Part shown: one piece after another, positions 1 through 9,949 of the stretch
How the letters are laid out: the number at the start of each line of letters is the position of its first letter
How positions within the stretch are numbered: the stretch's first letter is position 1
Origin: Pseudaminobacter salicylatoxidans
GTDB lineage: Bacteria > Pseudomonadota > Alphaproteobacteria > Rhizobiales > Rhizobiaceae
Length of the DNA stretch: 64,000 nt
NCBI RefSeq assembly: GCF_003148475.1
Contig: NZ_QGGG01000004.1
Location: forward strand, 267,487-331,486
Direction: 5' to 3'
The notes under the pieces: model-generated
Databases searched by the model: none
Seen by the model: only the letters and a program-made list of their open reading frames with translations
What the model was told of the DNA's origin: nothing
Position numbers and translations under genes: made by a program

Positions 1-2039
1 TCGGCGGGGCCGAGCACATGGATATCCGTGGCGTCGGGTGCCGCGCGGCGAAGCTGCCTTGCATGACCCTCGGCCTCGGGCCGCGTATCGGCGCTGACGA
101 TGATGCCGGCCAGCCTGCCGAAGGGTGGCAGGCCGCCGCGCTCGCGCTCCACGATCTCGCGGTCGTAAAAGGCTTCGGCATCGCCAGAGACGATCGCCTG
201 CATCACCGGATGCCCCGGCTGGTAGGTCTGCAAGAGACCAAGGCTTTTCTTGCCGGTACGGCCGGCGCGGCCAGTGACCTGGCTGAGCAACTGGAATGTC
301 CGTTCGGCGGCGCGCGGGTCGCCATTGGCGAGGCCGAGATCGGCATCCACCACGCCCACCAGCGTCATGTTGGGGAAATTGTGACCCTTGGCCACGAGCT
401 GCGTGCCGATGACGATATCGGCCTCGCCCTTGGCTATGGCTTCCAGCTCCAGCCTCAGCCGTTTGACCCCGCCCAGCATATCAGACGACAGCACGATGGT
501 GCGCGCATCGGGAAAATGTCCGACGACCTCTTCGGCTATGCGCTCCACACCCGGCCCGCAGGCGGCGAGATGGTCGAGCGTGCCGCATTCGGGGCAGGCT
601 TCCGGCCGCTTCTCGTTGTGGCCGCAGTGGTGACAAACCAGTTGGCCGCGAAAGCGATGCTCCACAAGCCACGCCGAGCAGGACGGGCATTGGAAGCGAT
701 GGCCGCACACCCGGCAGAGCGTCAGCGGCGCATAGCCGCGCCGGTTGAGGAACAGCAGCGATTGCTCGCCCCGCTCCAGCGTCTTCTGCATCTGCCCGAT
801 CAGCGATGGCGACAAGAAGCCGCCACGCGCGGGCGGGGCGCGGCGCATGTCGATGGCCTTGATGTCGGGAAGCGCCGCTTCCGCGAATCGCGTCGCCAGC
901 ACCGAGCGCGCATAACGCCCCTGCTCGGAATTGACCCGGCTTTCCACCGAGGGCGTGGCCGAGGCCAGCACCACCGGAAAGCTGCCGATATGGCCACGCA
1001 CCACCGCCATGTCGCGGGCATTGTAGAAAACGCGGTCTTCCTGCTTGTAGGCGGGGTCGTGCTCCTCGTCGACGACGATCAGGCCGAGATCGTTGAACGG
1101 CAGGAACAGCGCCGAGCGCGCCCCCGCCACCACGCGCACGCCGCCTTCGGCCACCTGCCGCCACACGCGTTCGCGCTTGCGCGGCGCAAGATCGGAATGC
1201 CATTCGCCCGGCTTGGCGCCGAACCGGTCCTGAAAGCGCTCCAAAAATGCCTGCGTCAGCGCGATTTCCGGCAGCAGGATCAGCACCTGCTTGCCTTTTT
1301 CGAGCGCGGCGGCCACCGCCTCGAAATAAACTTCCGTCTTGCCCGAGCCGGTGACGCCGTCGAGCAGCGTGACGCTGAAAGCGTCCGCCTCCACCTTTTC
1401 GCGCAGCGTCCCGGCAGCCGCCTGCTGGTCCCCGACCAGGTCAGCCCGTCCATATTCCGGGTCCGGCGGCGCGACCACCGGGCGCGGCGGGATCATCACC
1501 GTCTCGAACACGCCCTGCGCCTTCAGCCCGTCAATGACGGTGGAGGACACGCCGGCCGCATGCGCCAGCCCCGAGCGTGTCCAGGCCATGCCGTCGGACG
1601 CCATCTCCAGCGTGCGGCGGCGCGCATCGGTCATACGGTCGGGCTCGGCGCCGGTCAGTTGCAGGCCCTCCACCCAGGGCTCGGGATCGAAGGCTTCCGG
1701 CGCGCGCAGGATCATGCGCGCCACCATGCCGGGCGGCGACAGCGTGTAGGAGGCGATCCAGTCCACGAAGCGGCGCATCGCCTCATCGACCGGCGGGCAA
1801 TCGAAGACATGCGAGATTGCCCTGAGCTTGCGCGCATCCACCGCCTCGCCCGGCCCGTCCCAGACGATGCCTGCCACCTCGCGCGGCCCCAGCGGCACGC
1901 GCACGATGGAACCCGGCACCACCTTCATGTCTTCCGGTACCGCGTAACTGTAGGGGCGCTCGGCCGGCATCGGCACCAGCACCGGCACGATCTTGGCGGG
2001 CTTCAGCCCCGCCATGCTTTCGGGCGAATCTTGCTTCAT
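1..2039 (-). CDS. priA: Primosomal protein N' (replication restart helicase PriA), 3' end cut by window edge
   Basis: PriA is the superfamily 2 helicase that recognises stalled forks and reloads the replisome. The ATG is at 2037-2039 and the frame stays open to the left edge, so about 679 codons are present and the last few dozen residues are missing. I read the DNA-binding start (VPLGPREVAGIVW, near residue 50), the Walker A loop VTGSGKTEVYF (near residue 228), the Walker B box DEEHD (near residue 320), the cysteine-rich zinc insertion (CRVCGHRFQCPSC, CHHCGH, CPECG; about 580-720 on the window) and QVTGRAGR of motif VI. It is divergent from the transaldolase gene across 91 bases. Identification is secure; the gene is only partial here. 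Confidence 0.95.
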   Translation of the reverse strand, partial: MKQDSPESMAGLKPAKIVPVLVPMPAERPYSYAVPEDMKVVPGSIVRVPLGPREVAGIVWDGPGEAVDARKLRAISHVFDCPPVDEAMRRFVDWIASYTLSPPGMVARMILRAPEAFDPEPWVEGLQLTGAEPDRMTDARRRTLEMASDGMAWTRSGLAHAAGVSSTVIDGLKAQGVFETVMIPPRPVVAPPDPEYGRADLVGDQQAAAGTLREKVEADAFSVTLLDGVTGSGKTEVYFEAVAAALEKGKQVLILLPEIALTQAFLERFQDRFGAKPGEWHSDLAPRKRERVWRQVAEGGVRVVAGARSALFLPFNDLGLIVVDEEHDPAYKQEDRVFYNARDMAVVRGHIGSFPVVLASATPSVESRVNSEQGRYARSVLATRFAEAALPDIKAIDMRRAPPARGGFLSPSLIGQMQKTLERGEQSLLFLNRRGYAPLTLCRVCGHRFQCPSCSAWLVEHRFRGQLVCHHCGHNEKRPEACPECGTLDHLAACGPGVERIAEEVVGHFPDARTIVLSSDMLGGVKRLRLELEAIAKGEADIVIGTQLVAKGHNFPNMTLVGVVDADLGLANGDPRAAERTFQLLSQVTGRAGRTGKKSLGLLQTYQPGHPVMQAIVSGDAEAFYDREIVERERGGLPPFGRLAGIIVSADTRPEAEGHARQLRRAAPDATDIHVLGPA

Positions 2040-2130
2040 CGCGCGTGACCTTGCCCGGACTTTACGTTAGAGCAAAGGCCGAACACAAAAGCGCCCTCCC
2101 AAGACGCGAAATTTGCCAAGGAGACACCCC

Positions 2131-2784
2131 ATGAAATTCTTCGTCGATACCGCCGACGTCAAGGAAATCCGAGAGCTCAACGATCTCGGTCTTCTCGACG
2201 GCGTCACCACAAACCCCTCGCTGATCCTCAAGTCCGGCGGGAACATCAAGGAAGTGACCAAGCAGATCTGCGACATCGTGGAAGGTCCCGTCTCGGCCGA
2301 AGTCACCGCGACCGAATATGCCGAGATAATGAAGGAAGCCGAGGTCCTTTCCAAGATCGCCGACAACATCGCCATCAAGGTGCCGCTGACGCTCGACGGC
2401 CTCAAGGCCTGCAAGGCGCTGACCTCCGATGGCCGCATGGTCAATGTCACGCTGTGCTTCTCCGCCAACCAGGCACTGTTGGCCGCCAAGGCCGGCGCGA
2501 CCTTCATCTCGCCCTTCATCGGCCGCCTCGACGACATGGGCTTCGACGGCATGGAGATCATCGCCGAGATCCGGCAGATCTATGACAACTACGGCTTCGA
2601 CACCGAAATCCTCGCCGCCTCGATCCGCACGGTCGATCACGTCAAGCGCGCGGCACTCATCGGCGCCGATGTCGCCACCATCCCGCCGGCAACGCTGAAG
2701 GCACTGGTCAAGCATCCGCTGACCGACAAGGGCCTGGAAATGTTCCTGGCCGACTGGGCCAAGACCGGCCAGAAGATCGCCTGA
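2131..2784 (+). CDS. tal: Transaldolase (small TalC/FSA-type subfamily)
   Basis: A 217-residue class I aldolase of the small transaldolase/fructose-6-phosphate aldolase family, acting in the non-oxidative pentose phosphate pathway. The family signature VTTNPS is at 25-30 and the Schiff-base lysine lies in AIKVPLT (Lys83). The SAEV stretch (55-58) carries Glu where E. coli fructose-6-phosphate aldolase has Gln, which favours transaldolase over aldolase activity. The chosen ATG has an AAGGAG site about 8 bases upstream; an ATG six codons earlier would place that site inside the gene. The transketolase partner is at 44494. Substrate choice is inferred from family residues only. Confidence 0.92.
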   Translation: MKFFVDTADVKEIRELNDLGLLDGVTTNPSLILKSGGNIKEVTKQICDIVEGPVSAEVTATEYAEIMKEAEVLSKIADNIAIKVPLTLDGLKACKALTSDGRMVNVTLCFSANQALLAAKAGATFISPFIGRLDDMGFDGMEIIAEIRQIYDNYGFDTEILAASIRTVDHVKRAALIGADVATIPPATLKALVKHPLTDKGLEMFLADWAKTGQKIA

Positions 2785-2811
2785 TCGCCGACTTCGCCGG
2801 AGGGGTCTGGG

Positions 2812-3933
2812 TCATGACCTGGGCCCCGCCGGTCCCTCTCCCTCGATGGCGGTCGCGCCATCGACACGCACGACCGTCCGGATGCGCGCGCCGCTGCGCT
2901 GCCTCACCAGTTCGGCCAGGTCGCGCGAATGCGTCACGATCCAGACCTGCGTTCGCTCCACCGCATTTGCGATCATGTCCGCCAACGCCGGCAACATCTG
3001 CGGATGCAGGCTTGCCTCGGGCTCGTTGAGCGCGACCAGCGCCGGCAGCCGATAGGACATCAGCGCACCGGCCAGCGCCAGAAAGCGGATTTGCCCGTCC
3101 GAAAGCTCCTCGGGACGAAAGACCCGTTGCGGAAATTCCGGCATTCTCAACCCGAAGCTTGCCGCCTCGCCCGGCACCGGCACTTCAAGCCTCGCACCGC
3201 CAAGCGCATCCGCGACCGAACGGTCGAGTTCCACCGTATCCTGCCGGATATGTACGAGCGTGGCGAATACCGCCGCGAGATTGGCCCCATCTTCGTCCAG
3301 CAGCGGCGACGTGACCGCCAGCGCCGGTTTGCGCACCGGCGAATCGCTGTCCGTGCGGAATCCGTGATAAAAGCGCCAGCCAAGCAGGAGTTCGCGCAGT
3401 TCCCCGGCTTCCGGGTAGCGCCCCGACACGCCCAGCGCCGCCAACGCGGTTTCCGAATTCATCAGGCGGACGGGATGCTCCACGCGCCGGCCGTCATTGT
3501 CGCGGGCAGACACCGCCGGGCCGCGCCGCTCCATCATCCCGACCGGCCGGCGGCCAGCCTCGACCGTCAGCACCTCTTCCTTGATGTGCGGTTCGAACGC
3601 AAAGCCCGCCGACACCGGGGGCGGCAGGCCGATCTCGACCCGGTAGGAGGATTTCACCGCCGTGCGGTCGTTCTCGAAGCCGGCTTGCAGTACCACGCGC
3701 ACGGGCTGGCCGGCGCGTCGGGGTCCCGACCAGAGCGCCGATTGCATGCCACCCTCGCGCGCGATCTCACGTGCGAGGGTGCCTTCGGCGGATGCCTTGA
3801 TGAGTTGCAGGGCCCGGTAAAGATTCGACTTTCCGACGCCGTTCTCGCCAACGAACAAGCCGACCGGGCCGAGGTCGAGCCGTATCGACTTCAGTGAGCG
3901 GTAGCCGGCCGCCGTCAGCGTGGAAAGGCGCAT
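2812..3933 (-). CDS. AAA-family ATPase, RecF/SMC-like (AAA_21 type)
   Basis: A 373-residue protein with an ABC/SMC-type ATPase core: Walker A GENGVGKSN near the N terminus (about 30-38), the signature-like LSDGQIRFL, a Walker B of the form LVALNEPEASLHP and a switch histidine in VTHS. The Walker B has Asn in place of the usual Asp before Glu-Pro-Glu, which I recall as common in this subfamily. No nuclease (TOPRIM) domain follows, so it is not a complete OLD nuclease. The function is unknown; relatives are annotated as RecF-like or predicted ATPases. It lies 30 bases downstream of lptE and ends 27 bases from the convergent tal gene. A TTG four codons upstream (3945) is an alternative start; the ATG is preferred. 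Confidence 0.8.
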   Translation of the reverse strand: MRLSTLTAAGYRSLKSIRLDLGPVGLFVGENGVGKSNLYRALQLIKASAEGTLAREIAREGGMQSALWSGPRRAGQPVRVVLQAGFENDRTAVKSSYRVEIGLPPPVSAGFAFEPHIKEEVLTVEAGRRPVGMMERRGPAVSARDNDGRRVEHPVRLMNSETALAALGVSGRYPEAGELRELLLGWRFYHGFRTDSDSPVRKPALAVTSPLLDEDGANLAAVFATLVHIRQDTVELDRSVADALGGARLEVPVPGEAASFGLRMPEFPQRVFRPEELSDGQIRFLALAGALMSYRLPALVALNEPEASLHPQMLPALADMIANAVERTQVWIVTHSRDLAELVRQRSGARIRTVVRVDGATAIEGEGPAGPRS

Positions 3934-3963
3934 GCCCGATGCCAACGCGCCTGCGCGGCGTCG

Positions 3964-4536
3964 TTACGATCCATGCTTCACAAGGTCGCTGGCAAGCGCC
4001 AGCCGCAGCATTTCGGCCAGTTCCCGCGCGGCCCTGTCCTCGGCGTCGCGAATGGCGCGCAGCGACGCATATTCCTGGCGCGAATAATCGAACGAAGACG
4101 ACACTTCACGCTTTCCGGTGGCAACGATCTTGCCGGTCTTGTTGTCGGTCAGCGTGTAGTAGGACGTCAGCGTCAGCGTGCCCGCCGTCGGCTCGTCCTC
4201 GGTGACACGCTGGATGATCGCGGCTTTGGTGACCCGCGACCTTACGCTCAGCGACAGCGAATAAAGCGAATCCGCCGGCTGACCGGCACCGCCGTTGAGG
4301 CCGAAGATCAGATTGTTGCGCACTTGCTGCGCATAACGCGTCTTCACCGGCTTGATGGCAATCGCGTTCAGCCCTTCCGCATGGCCGGCCTGCGCGCCAA
4401 TGCCCGTTCCCGGGTCGGAATAAAGCGGCCGCACCGTGCAGGCCGAAACAGCGGCCGCCGAAAGCAGCAGGCCCGCGAGCACGAGGCCGCGCGCGCGGCG
4501 AAAATGGGGGTTCGGCGTCTGGTCAGGCAACGACAT
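3964..4536 (-). CDS. lptE: LPS-assembly lipoprotein LptE
   Basis: A 190-residue lipoprotein that plugs LptD in the outer-membrane complex inserting lipopolysaccharide. The N terminus shows basic residues, a hydrophobic stretch and a lipobox ending in Cys (AAAVSAC, Cys33), followed by TVRPLYSD, typical of alphaproteobacterial LptE. The body shows the family pattern of a YAQQVRNNL helix, beta strands (LYSLSLSV) and a C-terminal helix rich in Ala, Glu and Arg. It overlaps the 3' end of leuS by 14 bases, so the two are translationally linked. In the rhizobial order known to me holA follows lptE; here an unrelated ATPase follows. Confidence 0.88.
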   Translation of the reverse strand: MSLPDQTPNPHFRRARGLVLAGLLLSAAAVSACTVRPLYSDPGTGIGAQAGHAEGLNAIAIKPVKTRYAQQVRNNLIFGLNGGAGQPADSLYSLSLSVRSRVTKAAIIQRVTEDEPTAGTLTLTSYYTLTDNKTGKIVATGKREVSSSFDYSRQEYASLRAIRDAEDRAARELAEMLRLALASDLVKHGS

Positions 4537-7144
4537 TGACGATCCTTTGCGGCACGACGATCACCTTGCGCGGCGCCTTTCCGTCCAGAGCCTTCTGGAC
4601 GGACTCCAGCGCCAGTGCCGCCTTTTCGACCGCACCTTGATCTGCGTCGCGGGCGATTGTCAAATCCCCACGCTTCTTGCCATTGACCTGCACCGGATAG
4701 GTGATCTCGTTATCCATCACCAGTTTCGGGTCGAATGCCGGCCACGGCCGCTCGGCCACCAGATCGGCGCCGCCGAGCGTTGCCCAGCACTCCTCGGCCA
4801 GATGCGGCATGAAGGGTGCAATGAGGTGGACGAGAATCTCGGCCGCCTCGCGCGCCGCCGCCTTCAGCGCCTCGTCGCCTTTGCCCTCGGCGATTTCGCC
4901 GACCGGGCCGGAGAGCGTGTTGGCAAGCTCATAGATGCGGGCAATCGCCCGGTTGAAGGCGAGCTTCTCGATGTCTTCGCCAACAGCCTTCAGCACCTTG
5001 TGGGCGGATTTGGAGACGGCTCCCGCAGCGCCCTCCGCCGATGCTGCAGGCTTAACCCCGGCAAGCTGCTCGGCAGCGGTCGCGATGATGCGCCAGACGC
5101 GCTGCACGAAGCGATGCGCACCGGCGGCGCCATCGTCGGTCCATTCGACGTCGCGCTCGGGCGGCGAGTCCGACAGCATGAACCAGCGCGCGGTGTCGGC
5201 GCCGTAGCCGTCGGTGATCTCTTCAGGGCTCACCGTGTTCTTCTTGGACTTCGACATCTTCTCCAGCGTGCCGATCGTCGCCGGCTTGCCGGTGGCGATC
5301 TCGACGGCATGCCGCTCGGCGCCCTCGCTCTCCAGCCGCACCTCGGTCGGCGCCAGCCAGCGGCCGTCCTCGGCCCTGTAGGTCTCGTGCACCACCATGC
5401 CCTGCGTGAACAGGCCCTTGAACGGCTCGGCAATGCCGAGGTGGCCGGTCTCGCGCATGGCGCGGGTGAAGAAGCGCGAATAGAGCAGATGCAGGATCGC
5501 GTGTTCGATGCCGCCGATATACTGGTCCACCGGCAGCCAGTCATTGGCCGCCTTCGGGTCGGTCGGCTCGTTTTCCCACGGCGCGGTGAAGCGCGCGAAA
5601 TACCACGACGAATCGACGAAGGTGTCCATCGTGTCGGTCTCGCGGCGCGCATCCTTGCCGCAGGTCGGGCACTTCACATGACGCCAGCCTGCGTGACGGT
5701 CGAGCGGATTGCCGGGCTTCTCGAAATCGATGTCGTCGGGCAGCTTCACCGGCAGATCGGCGCGCGGCACCGGCACCGTGCCGCAGTCGTCGCAGTGGAT
5801 CATCGGGATCGGGCAGCCCCAGTAACGCTGGCGCGAAATGCCCCAGTCGCGCAGGCGGAAGTTCACCTTGCGCTCGCCCATCGCGCGATTGCCGATCGTC
5901 CTCTCGCCAAGACGGTTGGCGACTTCCTCGAAGGCCTGCCTGGGGCTCATGCCGTCCAGGAAGCGCGAATTGATCATCACGCCGTCGTCGGTATAGGCCT
6001 CTTCGGTGATCTGGAAGGTCGCGGCGTCCGCCCCCTCCGGCATCACCACGGGCACCACCGGCAAACCGTATTTGTTGGCGAAGTCGAGGTCGCGCTGGTC
6101 GCCCGAAGGGCAGCCGAAGATCGCGCCCGTGCCATAGTCCATCAGCACGAAATTGGCGACATAGACCGGCAGCGTCCAGCTCTCGTCGAAGGGATGGACG
6201 ACGCGGATACCGGTGTCGAAGCCCTTCTTCTCGGCGGTTTCGAGCACCGCCACCGAAGTGCCCATATGGTGGACGTCCTCGATGAAGGCGGCCAGCTCGG
6301 GGTTCTTCTCGGCAGCCTTCCTGGCCAGCGGATGGTCGGCCGCGACCGCCATGAAGGAGGCGCCGAAGATCGTGTCGGGGCGCGTGGTGTAGACTTCCAG
6401 CTCGGTCTCGCCATTCGGCGCGGTGCCCTCGGCGATCGCCCAGCGCACCAGCATGCCCTCCGAGCGGCCGATCCAGTTGCGCTGCATCAGCTTGACCTTT
6501 TCGGGCCACTCATCCAGCCCGTCCAGCGCGTCGGAGAGGTCCTGCGCGTAATCGGTGATCTTGAAGAACCACTGCGTCAGTTCGCGCTGTTCGACCAGCG
6601 CGCCGGAGCGCCAGCCACGCCCGTCGATGACCTGCTCGTTGGCGAGCACCGTCATGTCGACCGGATCCCAGTTGACCTTGGACGACTTGCGCGTGACCAG
6701 CCCCTTCTCGACCATGTCGAGGAACAGCATCTGCTGGCGGTGGTAGTAATCGACGTCGCAGGTGGCGAATTCACGCGACCAGTCGATCGACAGGCCCATC
6801 ACCTTCAGCTGCGCGCGCATGGTGGCGATGTTGTCATAGGTCCAGTCCTTGGGGTGGACCTTGTTCTGCATGGCCGCGTTCTCGGCCGGCATGCCGAAGG
6901 CATCCCAGCCCATCGGATGCAGCACGTTGAAGCCCTTGGCGCGCTTGTAGCGGGCCACCACGTCGCCCATCGTGTAGTTGCGGGTATGGCCGATATGGAT
7001 GCGCCCCGACGGATAGGGGAACATCTCCAGCACGTAGTATTTCGGGCGCGGGTCGTCGTTCTTCGTTTCGAAGAGCTTCCTGGCATCCCATGCCTTCTGC
7101 CATTTGGGCTCTGACGCGCGTGGATTGTATCGTTCGGTTGCCAT
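4523..7144 (-). CDS. leuS: Leucyl-tRNA synthetase
   Basis: A class I aminoacyl-tRNA synthetase charging tRNA-Leu, 873 residues, the usual bacterial length. The HIGH motif appears as HIGH at 50-53 in the context [11 protein letters not shown], and KMSKS is near 629-633. Between them lie the editing domain ([12 protein letters not shown]) and the zinc-type cysteines (CDDCG and CPTCGK). The start MATERYNPR matches rhizobial LeuS proteins; in-frame ATGs up to 7225 are possible but extend a stretch absent from the family. No strong ribosome site is visible before 7142-7144. The yggS-type gene is divergent across about 140 bases. Confidence 0.97.
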   Translation of the reverse strand: MATERYNPRASEPKWQKAWDARKLFETKNDDPRPKYYVLEMFPYPSGRIHIGHTRNYTMGDVVARYKRAKGFNVLHPMGWDAFGMPAENAAMQNKVHPKDWTYDNIATMRAQLKVMGLSIDWSREFATCDVDYYHRQQMLFLDMVEKGLVTRKSSKVNWDPVDMTVLANEQVIDGRGWRSGALVEQRELTQWFFKITDYAQDLSDALDGLDEWPEKVKLMQRNWIGRSEGMLVRWAIAEGTAPNGETELEVYTTRPDTIFGASFMAVAADHPLARKAAEKNPELAAFIEDVHHMGTSVAVLETAEKKGFDTGIRVVHPFDESWTLPVYVANFVLMDYGTGAIFGCPSGDQRDLDFANKYGLPVVPVVMPEGADAATFQITEEAYTDDGVMINSRFLDGMSPRQAFEEVANRLGERTIGNRAMGERKVNFRLRDWGISRQRYWGCPIPMIHCDDCGTVPVPRADLPVKLPDDIDFEKPGNPLDRHAGWRHVKCPTCGKDARRETDTMDTFVDSSWYFARFTAPWENEPTDPKAANDWLPVDQYIGGIEHAILHLLYSRFFTRAMRETGHLGIAEPFKGLFTQGMVVHETYRAEDGRWLAPTEVRLESEGAERHAVEIATGKPATIGTLEKMSKSKKNTVSPEEITDGYGADTARWFMLSDSPPERDVEWTDDGAAGAHRFVQRVWRIIATAAEQLAGVKPAASAEGAAGAVSKSAHKVLKAVGEDIEKLAFNRAIARIYELANTLSGPVGEIAEGKGDEALKAAAREAAEILVHLIAPFMPHLAEECWATLGGADLVAERPWPAFDPKLVMDNEITYPVQVNGKKRGDLTIARDADQGAVEKAALALESVQKALDGKAPRKVIVVPQRIVNVVA

Positions 7145-7287
7145 CGGGTGTTTTTCACTTAAAAGCGTGCGAGGAACCGGGGCGAAAATCCTCCGGTTCA
7201 GGAAATCGTCGTGGGTGTTCATCATGGATTCCCCAACCCGTCAACTCCAGTGGGGCAAGGACGGGCAAAAAGCAGCAGGGCGAGGGC

Positions 7288-7950
7288 ATGGAAAAGTCGG
7301 TCGAACAGCTTCTTGAAGTCAGGCGCAGGATTGTCGCCGCCGAGCGCGAGGCGGAGCGCCCGGAGGGCGCCGCAACGCTTGTAGCCGTGTCGAAAACCTT
7401 CGAGGCCGATGCCATCCGTCCAGTGCTCGAAGCCGGCCAGCGCGTGTTCGGCGAAAACCGGGTGCAGGAGGCGCAGGCCAAATGGCCGGCGCTCAGGGCC
7501 GAATACCCGGACACCGAACTGCATCTCATCGGCCCGCTGCAATCCAACAAGGCCAGGGAAGCGGTGGCGCTGTTCGACGTCATTGAAACGGTAGACCGCC
7601 AGAAAATCGCCACCGAACTGGCCAGGGAGATTGCCAAACAGGGCCGCGCGCCGAAACTCTATGTGCAGGTCAACACCGGCTCCGAACCGCAGAAGGCCGG
7701 CATCGAGCCACGCGACGCAGTTGCCTTCGTCACGCGCTGCCGCGAGGTGCACGGCCTTACCATCGAAGGCCTGATGTGCATTCCGCCGTTTGACGAAAAC
7801 CCCGGCCCGCACTTTGCGCTTCTGGAAAAGCTGGCGCGGGAAGCGGGTGTTGAAAAGCTGTCCATGGGCATGTCGGGCGACTACGAGACGGCGATCGCAT
7901 TCGGCGCGACCAGCGTGCGCGTCGGCTCGGCGATCTTCGGCAGCCGCTGA
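7288..7950 (+). CDS. yggS: YggS-family pyridoxal-phosphate homeostasis protein
   Basis: A 220-residue member of the PLPBP/YggS family, a single-domain TIM barrel resembling the N-terminal part of alanine racemase. It binds pyridoxal phosphate and helps balance vitamin B6 and amino-acid pools without a proven catalytic reaction. Family hallmarks are LVAVSKTF with the PLP lysine (about residue 35), FGENRVQEAQAKW, LHLIGPLQSNKA and the C-terminal phosphate-binding LSMGMSGDYETAIAFGATSVRVGSAIFG. The ATG at 7288 fits the family start, while upstream in-frame codons read through the leuS leader. A second B6 gene, pdxY, is at 27721. Confidence 0.93.
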   Translation: MEKSVEQLLEVRRRIVAAEREAERPEGAATLVAVSKTFEADAIRPVLEAGQRVFGENRVQEAQAKWPALRAEYPDTELHLIGPLQSNKAREAVALFDVIETVDRQKIATELAREIAKQGRAPKLYVQVNTGSEPQKAGIEPRDAVAFVTRCREVHGLTIEGLMCIPPFDENPGPHFALLEKLAREAGVEKLSMGMSGDYETAIAFGATSVRVGSAIFGSR

Positions 7951-7979
7951 AAGCGCAGCCATCCCTTTCCGAAACGACA

Positions 7980-8003
7980 AAGGCCGGGGTTTCGCCCGGC
8001 CTT
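7980..8003. terminator. Bidirectional stem-loop terminator between yggS and the binding-protein gene
   Basis: A 9-bp perfect stem, AAGGCCGGG (7980-7988) with CCCGGCCTT (7995-8003) and a six-base loop, lies 30 bases after the yggS stop. The downstream side has only a short T-poor tail, so termination strength is uncertain. It separates two convergent genes. Confidence 0.6.
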
Positions 8004-8017
8004 CGCATTTCCACCAG

Positions 8018-8090
8018 AGCATTTCCGGCAAGAGTGCGTCCGGAAATACGTAGAGCAGACAGACAGAGCGGTTCCGAGGAACCGCTCCGG
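8018..8090. repeat. Two-hairpin intergenic palindromic element
   Basis: Two adjacent perfect hairpins: ATTTCCGG (8021-8028) pairs with CCGGAAAT (8040-8047), and GAGCGGTTCC (8066-8075) pairs with GGAACCGCTC (8078-8087). The combination resembles small palindromic repeats scattered between genes in rhizobial genomes. It lies just after the stop of the leftward binding-protein gene and may also end or protect that transcript. Confidence 0.55.
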
Positions 8091-8100
8091 TCTTGCCTGA

Positions 8101-9213
8101 TTACTCTGCAGCGACAATCTTGCCGTCTTCCCACTTGAACAGCGAGAAGCTCGGCGAGGACAGGTCGCCGTTCTCGGCATAGGTCAGCTTGCCGATGGCC
8201 GTCTGGATCGGCTCGCCCGACTTGATCGCCGCTGCGACAGCAGCGGTGTCGTCGGCCTTGCCGGCCTTCTCGATGCCGGCCTTCAGCACCTCGACGGCGG
8301 CATAGGCGTTAAGCGTGAAGGCTTCCGGCGGAATGCCCTTCTCGTTCAGCACCTTCACGGCCTCGGCCGAATCCGGGTTCTTCAGCGCGTCGGTGGCGTT
8401 GGTGAAGAGCGTGCCGGCAGCCGCCTGGTTGCCGATGGCCCAGTATTCGGTGTTGGAGAGGCCTTCGCCGCCGATGATCTGCGCCTTCACGCCAGCGTCA
8501 GCGAGCTGACGGGCAAGCAGGCCGCCCTCGGGGTGATAGCCGCCGAAATAGATGACCTCGGCGCCGTCCTTCTTCAGACGGCCGACAATGGCGGAATAGT
8601 CCTTCTCGCCGGCGGTCAGGCCTTCATACATCACCTCGTTGACGCCACCCGCATTGAGCGCAGCCTTGAACGAGTCGGCCAGACCCATGCCGTAGGTGCC
8701 CTTGTCATGGATGATCGCGACCTTCTTGTCCTTCAGATGGTCGAGGACATATTTGGCGGCGACTTCGGCCTGCTGGTCGTCACGGCCGCAGGTGCGCATG
8801 ACGTTGGTCAGGCCGCGATTGGTGATGTCGGGCGCGGTCGCCGTCGGGGTCACCATCAGCACGCCGTTCTCGGCGAAGACGTCCGAGGCCGCCATGGCCA
8901 CGCCCGACGTCACCGGGCCGACGACATAATGAACGCCATCACCGACGAGATTGTTGGCGGCCGAGACGCCCTGCTTGGGATCGCCGGCATCGTCGGCAAG
9001 CTTCAGCACGATCTTCTCGCCGAGAATGCCGCCATTCTTGTTGATCGTATCGACGGCGGCTTCCGCGCCGTTCTTGACCTGATCGCCATAGGCGGCGACC
9101 GGGCCGGTGAGCGGAGCCACGAGGCCGATCACGATGTCGGCGCGCGCGGCGGAAGCGGCCACGAACATGGACGCAGCAAATGCAACGCCGGCAAGCAGTT
9201 TCTTAGTATTCAC
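8101..9213 (-). CDS. Branched-chain amino-acid ABC transporter substrate-binding protein (LivJ/LivK-like)
   Basis: A 370-residue periplasmic type I binding protein. A signal peptide ([19 protein letters not shown]... ending AARA) precedes [18 protein letters not shown], the standard opening of Leu/Ile/Val-binding proteins. Further hallmarks are [18 protein letters not shown] and [13 protein letters not shown]. The start is a GTG at 9211-9213, set by a strong AGGAGG six bases upstream; this gives a correct signal peptide where longer in-frame starts do not. No permease or ATPase genes of the transporter are adjacent, so it is an orphan binding protein. The exact ligand cannot be read from sequence. 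Confidence 0.92.
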   Translation of the reverse strand: MNTKKLLAGVAFAASMFVAASAARADIVIGLVAPLTGPVAAYGDQVKNGAEAAVDTINKNGGILGEKIVLKLADDAGDPKQGVSAANNLVGDGVHYVVGPVTSGVAMAASDVFAENGVLMVTPTATAPDITNRGLTNVMRTCGRDDQQAEVAAKYVLDHLKDKKVAIIHDKGTYGMGLADSFKAALNAGGVNEVMYEGLTAGEKDYSAIVGRLKKDGAEVIYFGGYHPEGGLLARQLADAGVKAQIIGGEGLSNTEYWAIGNQAAAGTLFTNATDALKNPDSAEAVKVLNEKGIPPEAFTLNAYAAVEVLKAGIEKAGKADDTAAVAAAIKSGEPIQTAIGKLTYAENGDLSSPSFSLFKWEDGKIVAAE

Positions 9214-9471
9214 GTCATTCCTCCTCAAGCGAACCTCTGGAAACCCCAAGTGAACCTTCGGGTTCGGGCGAAAGTCTAACCGCGCATACCTATTCGGCGT
9301 CATTTTGGCAATCGGCCAGACTTCCCGATCCGACAGGCTTGGCGGCAAATATAGCATGAATTGTGTCCGTGGCCGCATCAAGGAAAATGCGGTGCGAACA
9401 CGCCGGGACGACATCCCATCAAGTGGCCGCCAGCGCATTGAAGCCACCGGCAGACCGACCTGAAGCGTCAC

Positions 9472-9744
9472 TCAATGCAGGATGAACTCGCCGTTCACGT
9501 TGCGCCACTCATTGGGGGCGACCAGCCGCCGATGCGTGTAGCGCACGGAGTGCAGCGGACCGTCGAGTTTCGTCTCCCAGAACCGGATAAACCCGAACAA
9601 TTCGGGAAATTCCGGCGCCAGATCGTAGTCCTGCCAGATGAAACTCTGCAAAAGATGCGGATGGTCGGGCATATGGTAGAGAAACTGCGCCGTGGTCAGC
9701 CCATACCCTTTCAGCATCAGGTCCAGTTCGGAAACGTCGCGCAT
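9472..9744 (-). CDS. usg: Usg family protein
   Basis: A small protein of 90 residues matching the alphaproteobacterial Usg family, first noted beside the Caulobacter trp genes and of unknown function. The diagnostic stretch KGYGLTTAQFLYHMPDHP is followed by LLQSFIWQDYDLAPEFPEL, then GPLHSVRYTHRRL and EWRNV near the end. I start at the ATG (9742-9744); a GTG three codons upstream is also open. It stands alone here, not beside trp genes. A CTATAT box about 30 bases upstream could be a -10 element but has no good -35 partner. Confidence 0.88.
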   Translation of the reverse strand: MRDVSELDLMLKGYGLTTAQFLYHMPDHPHLLQSFIWQDYDLAPEFPELFGFIRFWETKLDGPLHSVRYTHRRLVAPNEWRNVNGEFILH

Positions 9745-9949
9745 GGCCTTCACCCGCTTTCTGTCGTCCTCACCTTGATATAGTGAATCATGCGCGCGGA
9801 TGCTTAACCGGACATGAACAAATCACCGCACGCGGGCAGCGTTTCATTCACGAAAACAAGAGCTTGTCAGCAATCCGGATGACTGAGTGCCAGATTTTCC
9901 GGTGCGGGCTGCGCGCATGGTGGCGGCCTGTGGCCGGCACGGGCCGGCC

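Noticed and set aside
18..2048. Plus-strand frame opposite priA
   Set aside because: The minus frame encodes PriA motifs continuously to the window edge.
4436..7114. Long plus-strand frame opposite leuS
   Set aside because: The minus strand encodes an unmistakable LeuS; the plus frame shows only biased composition.
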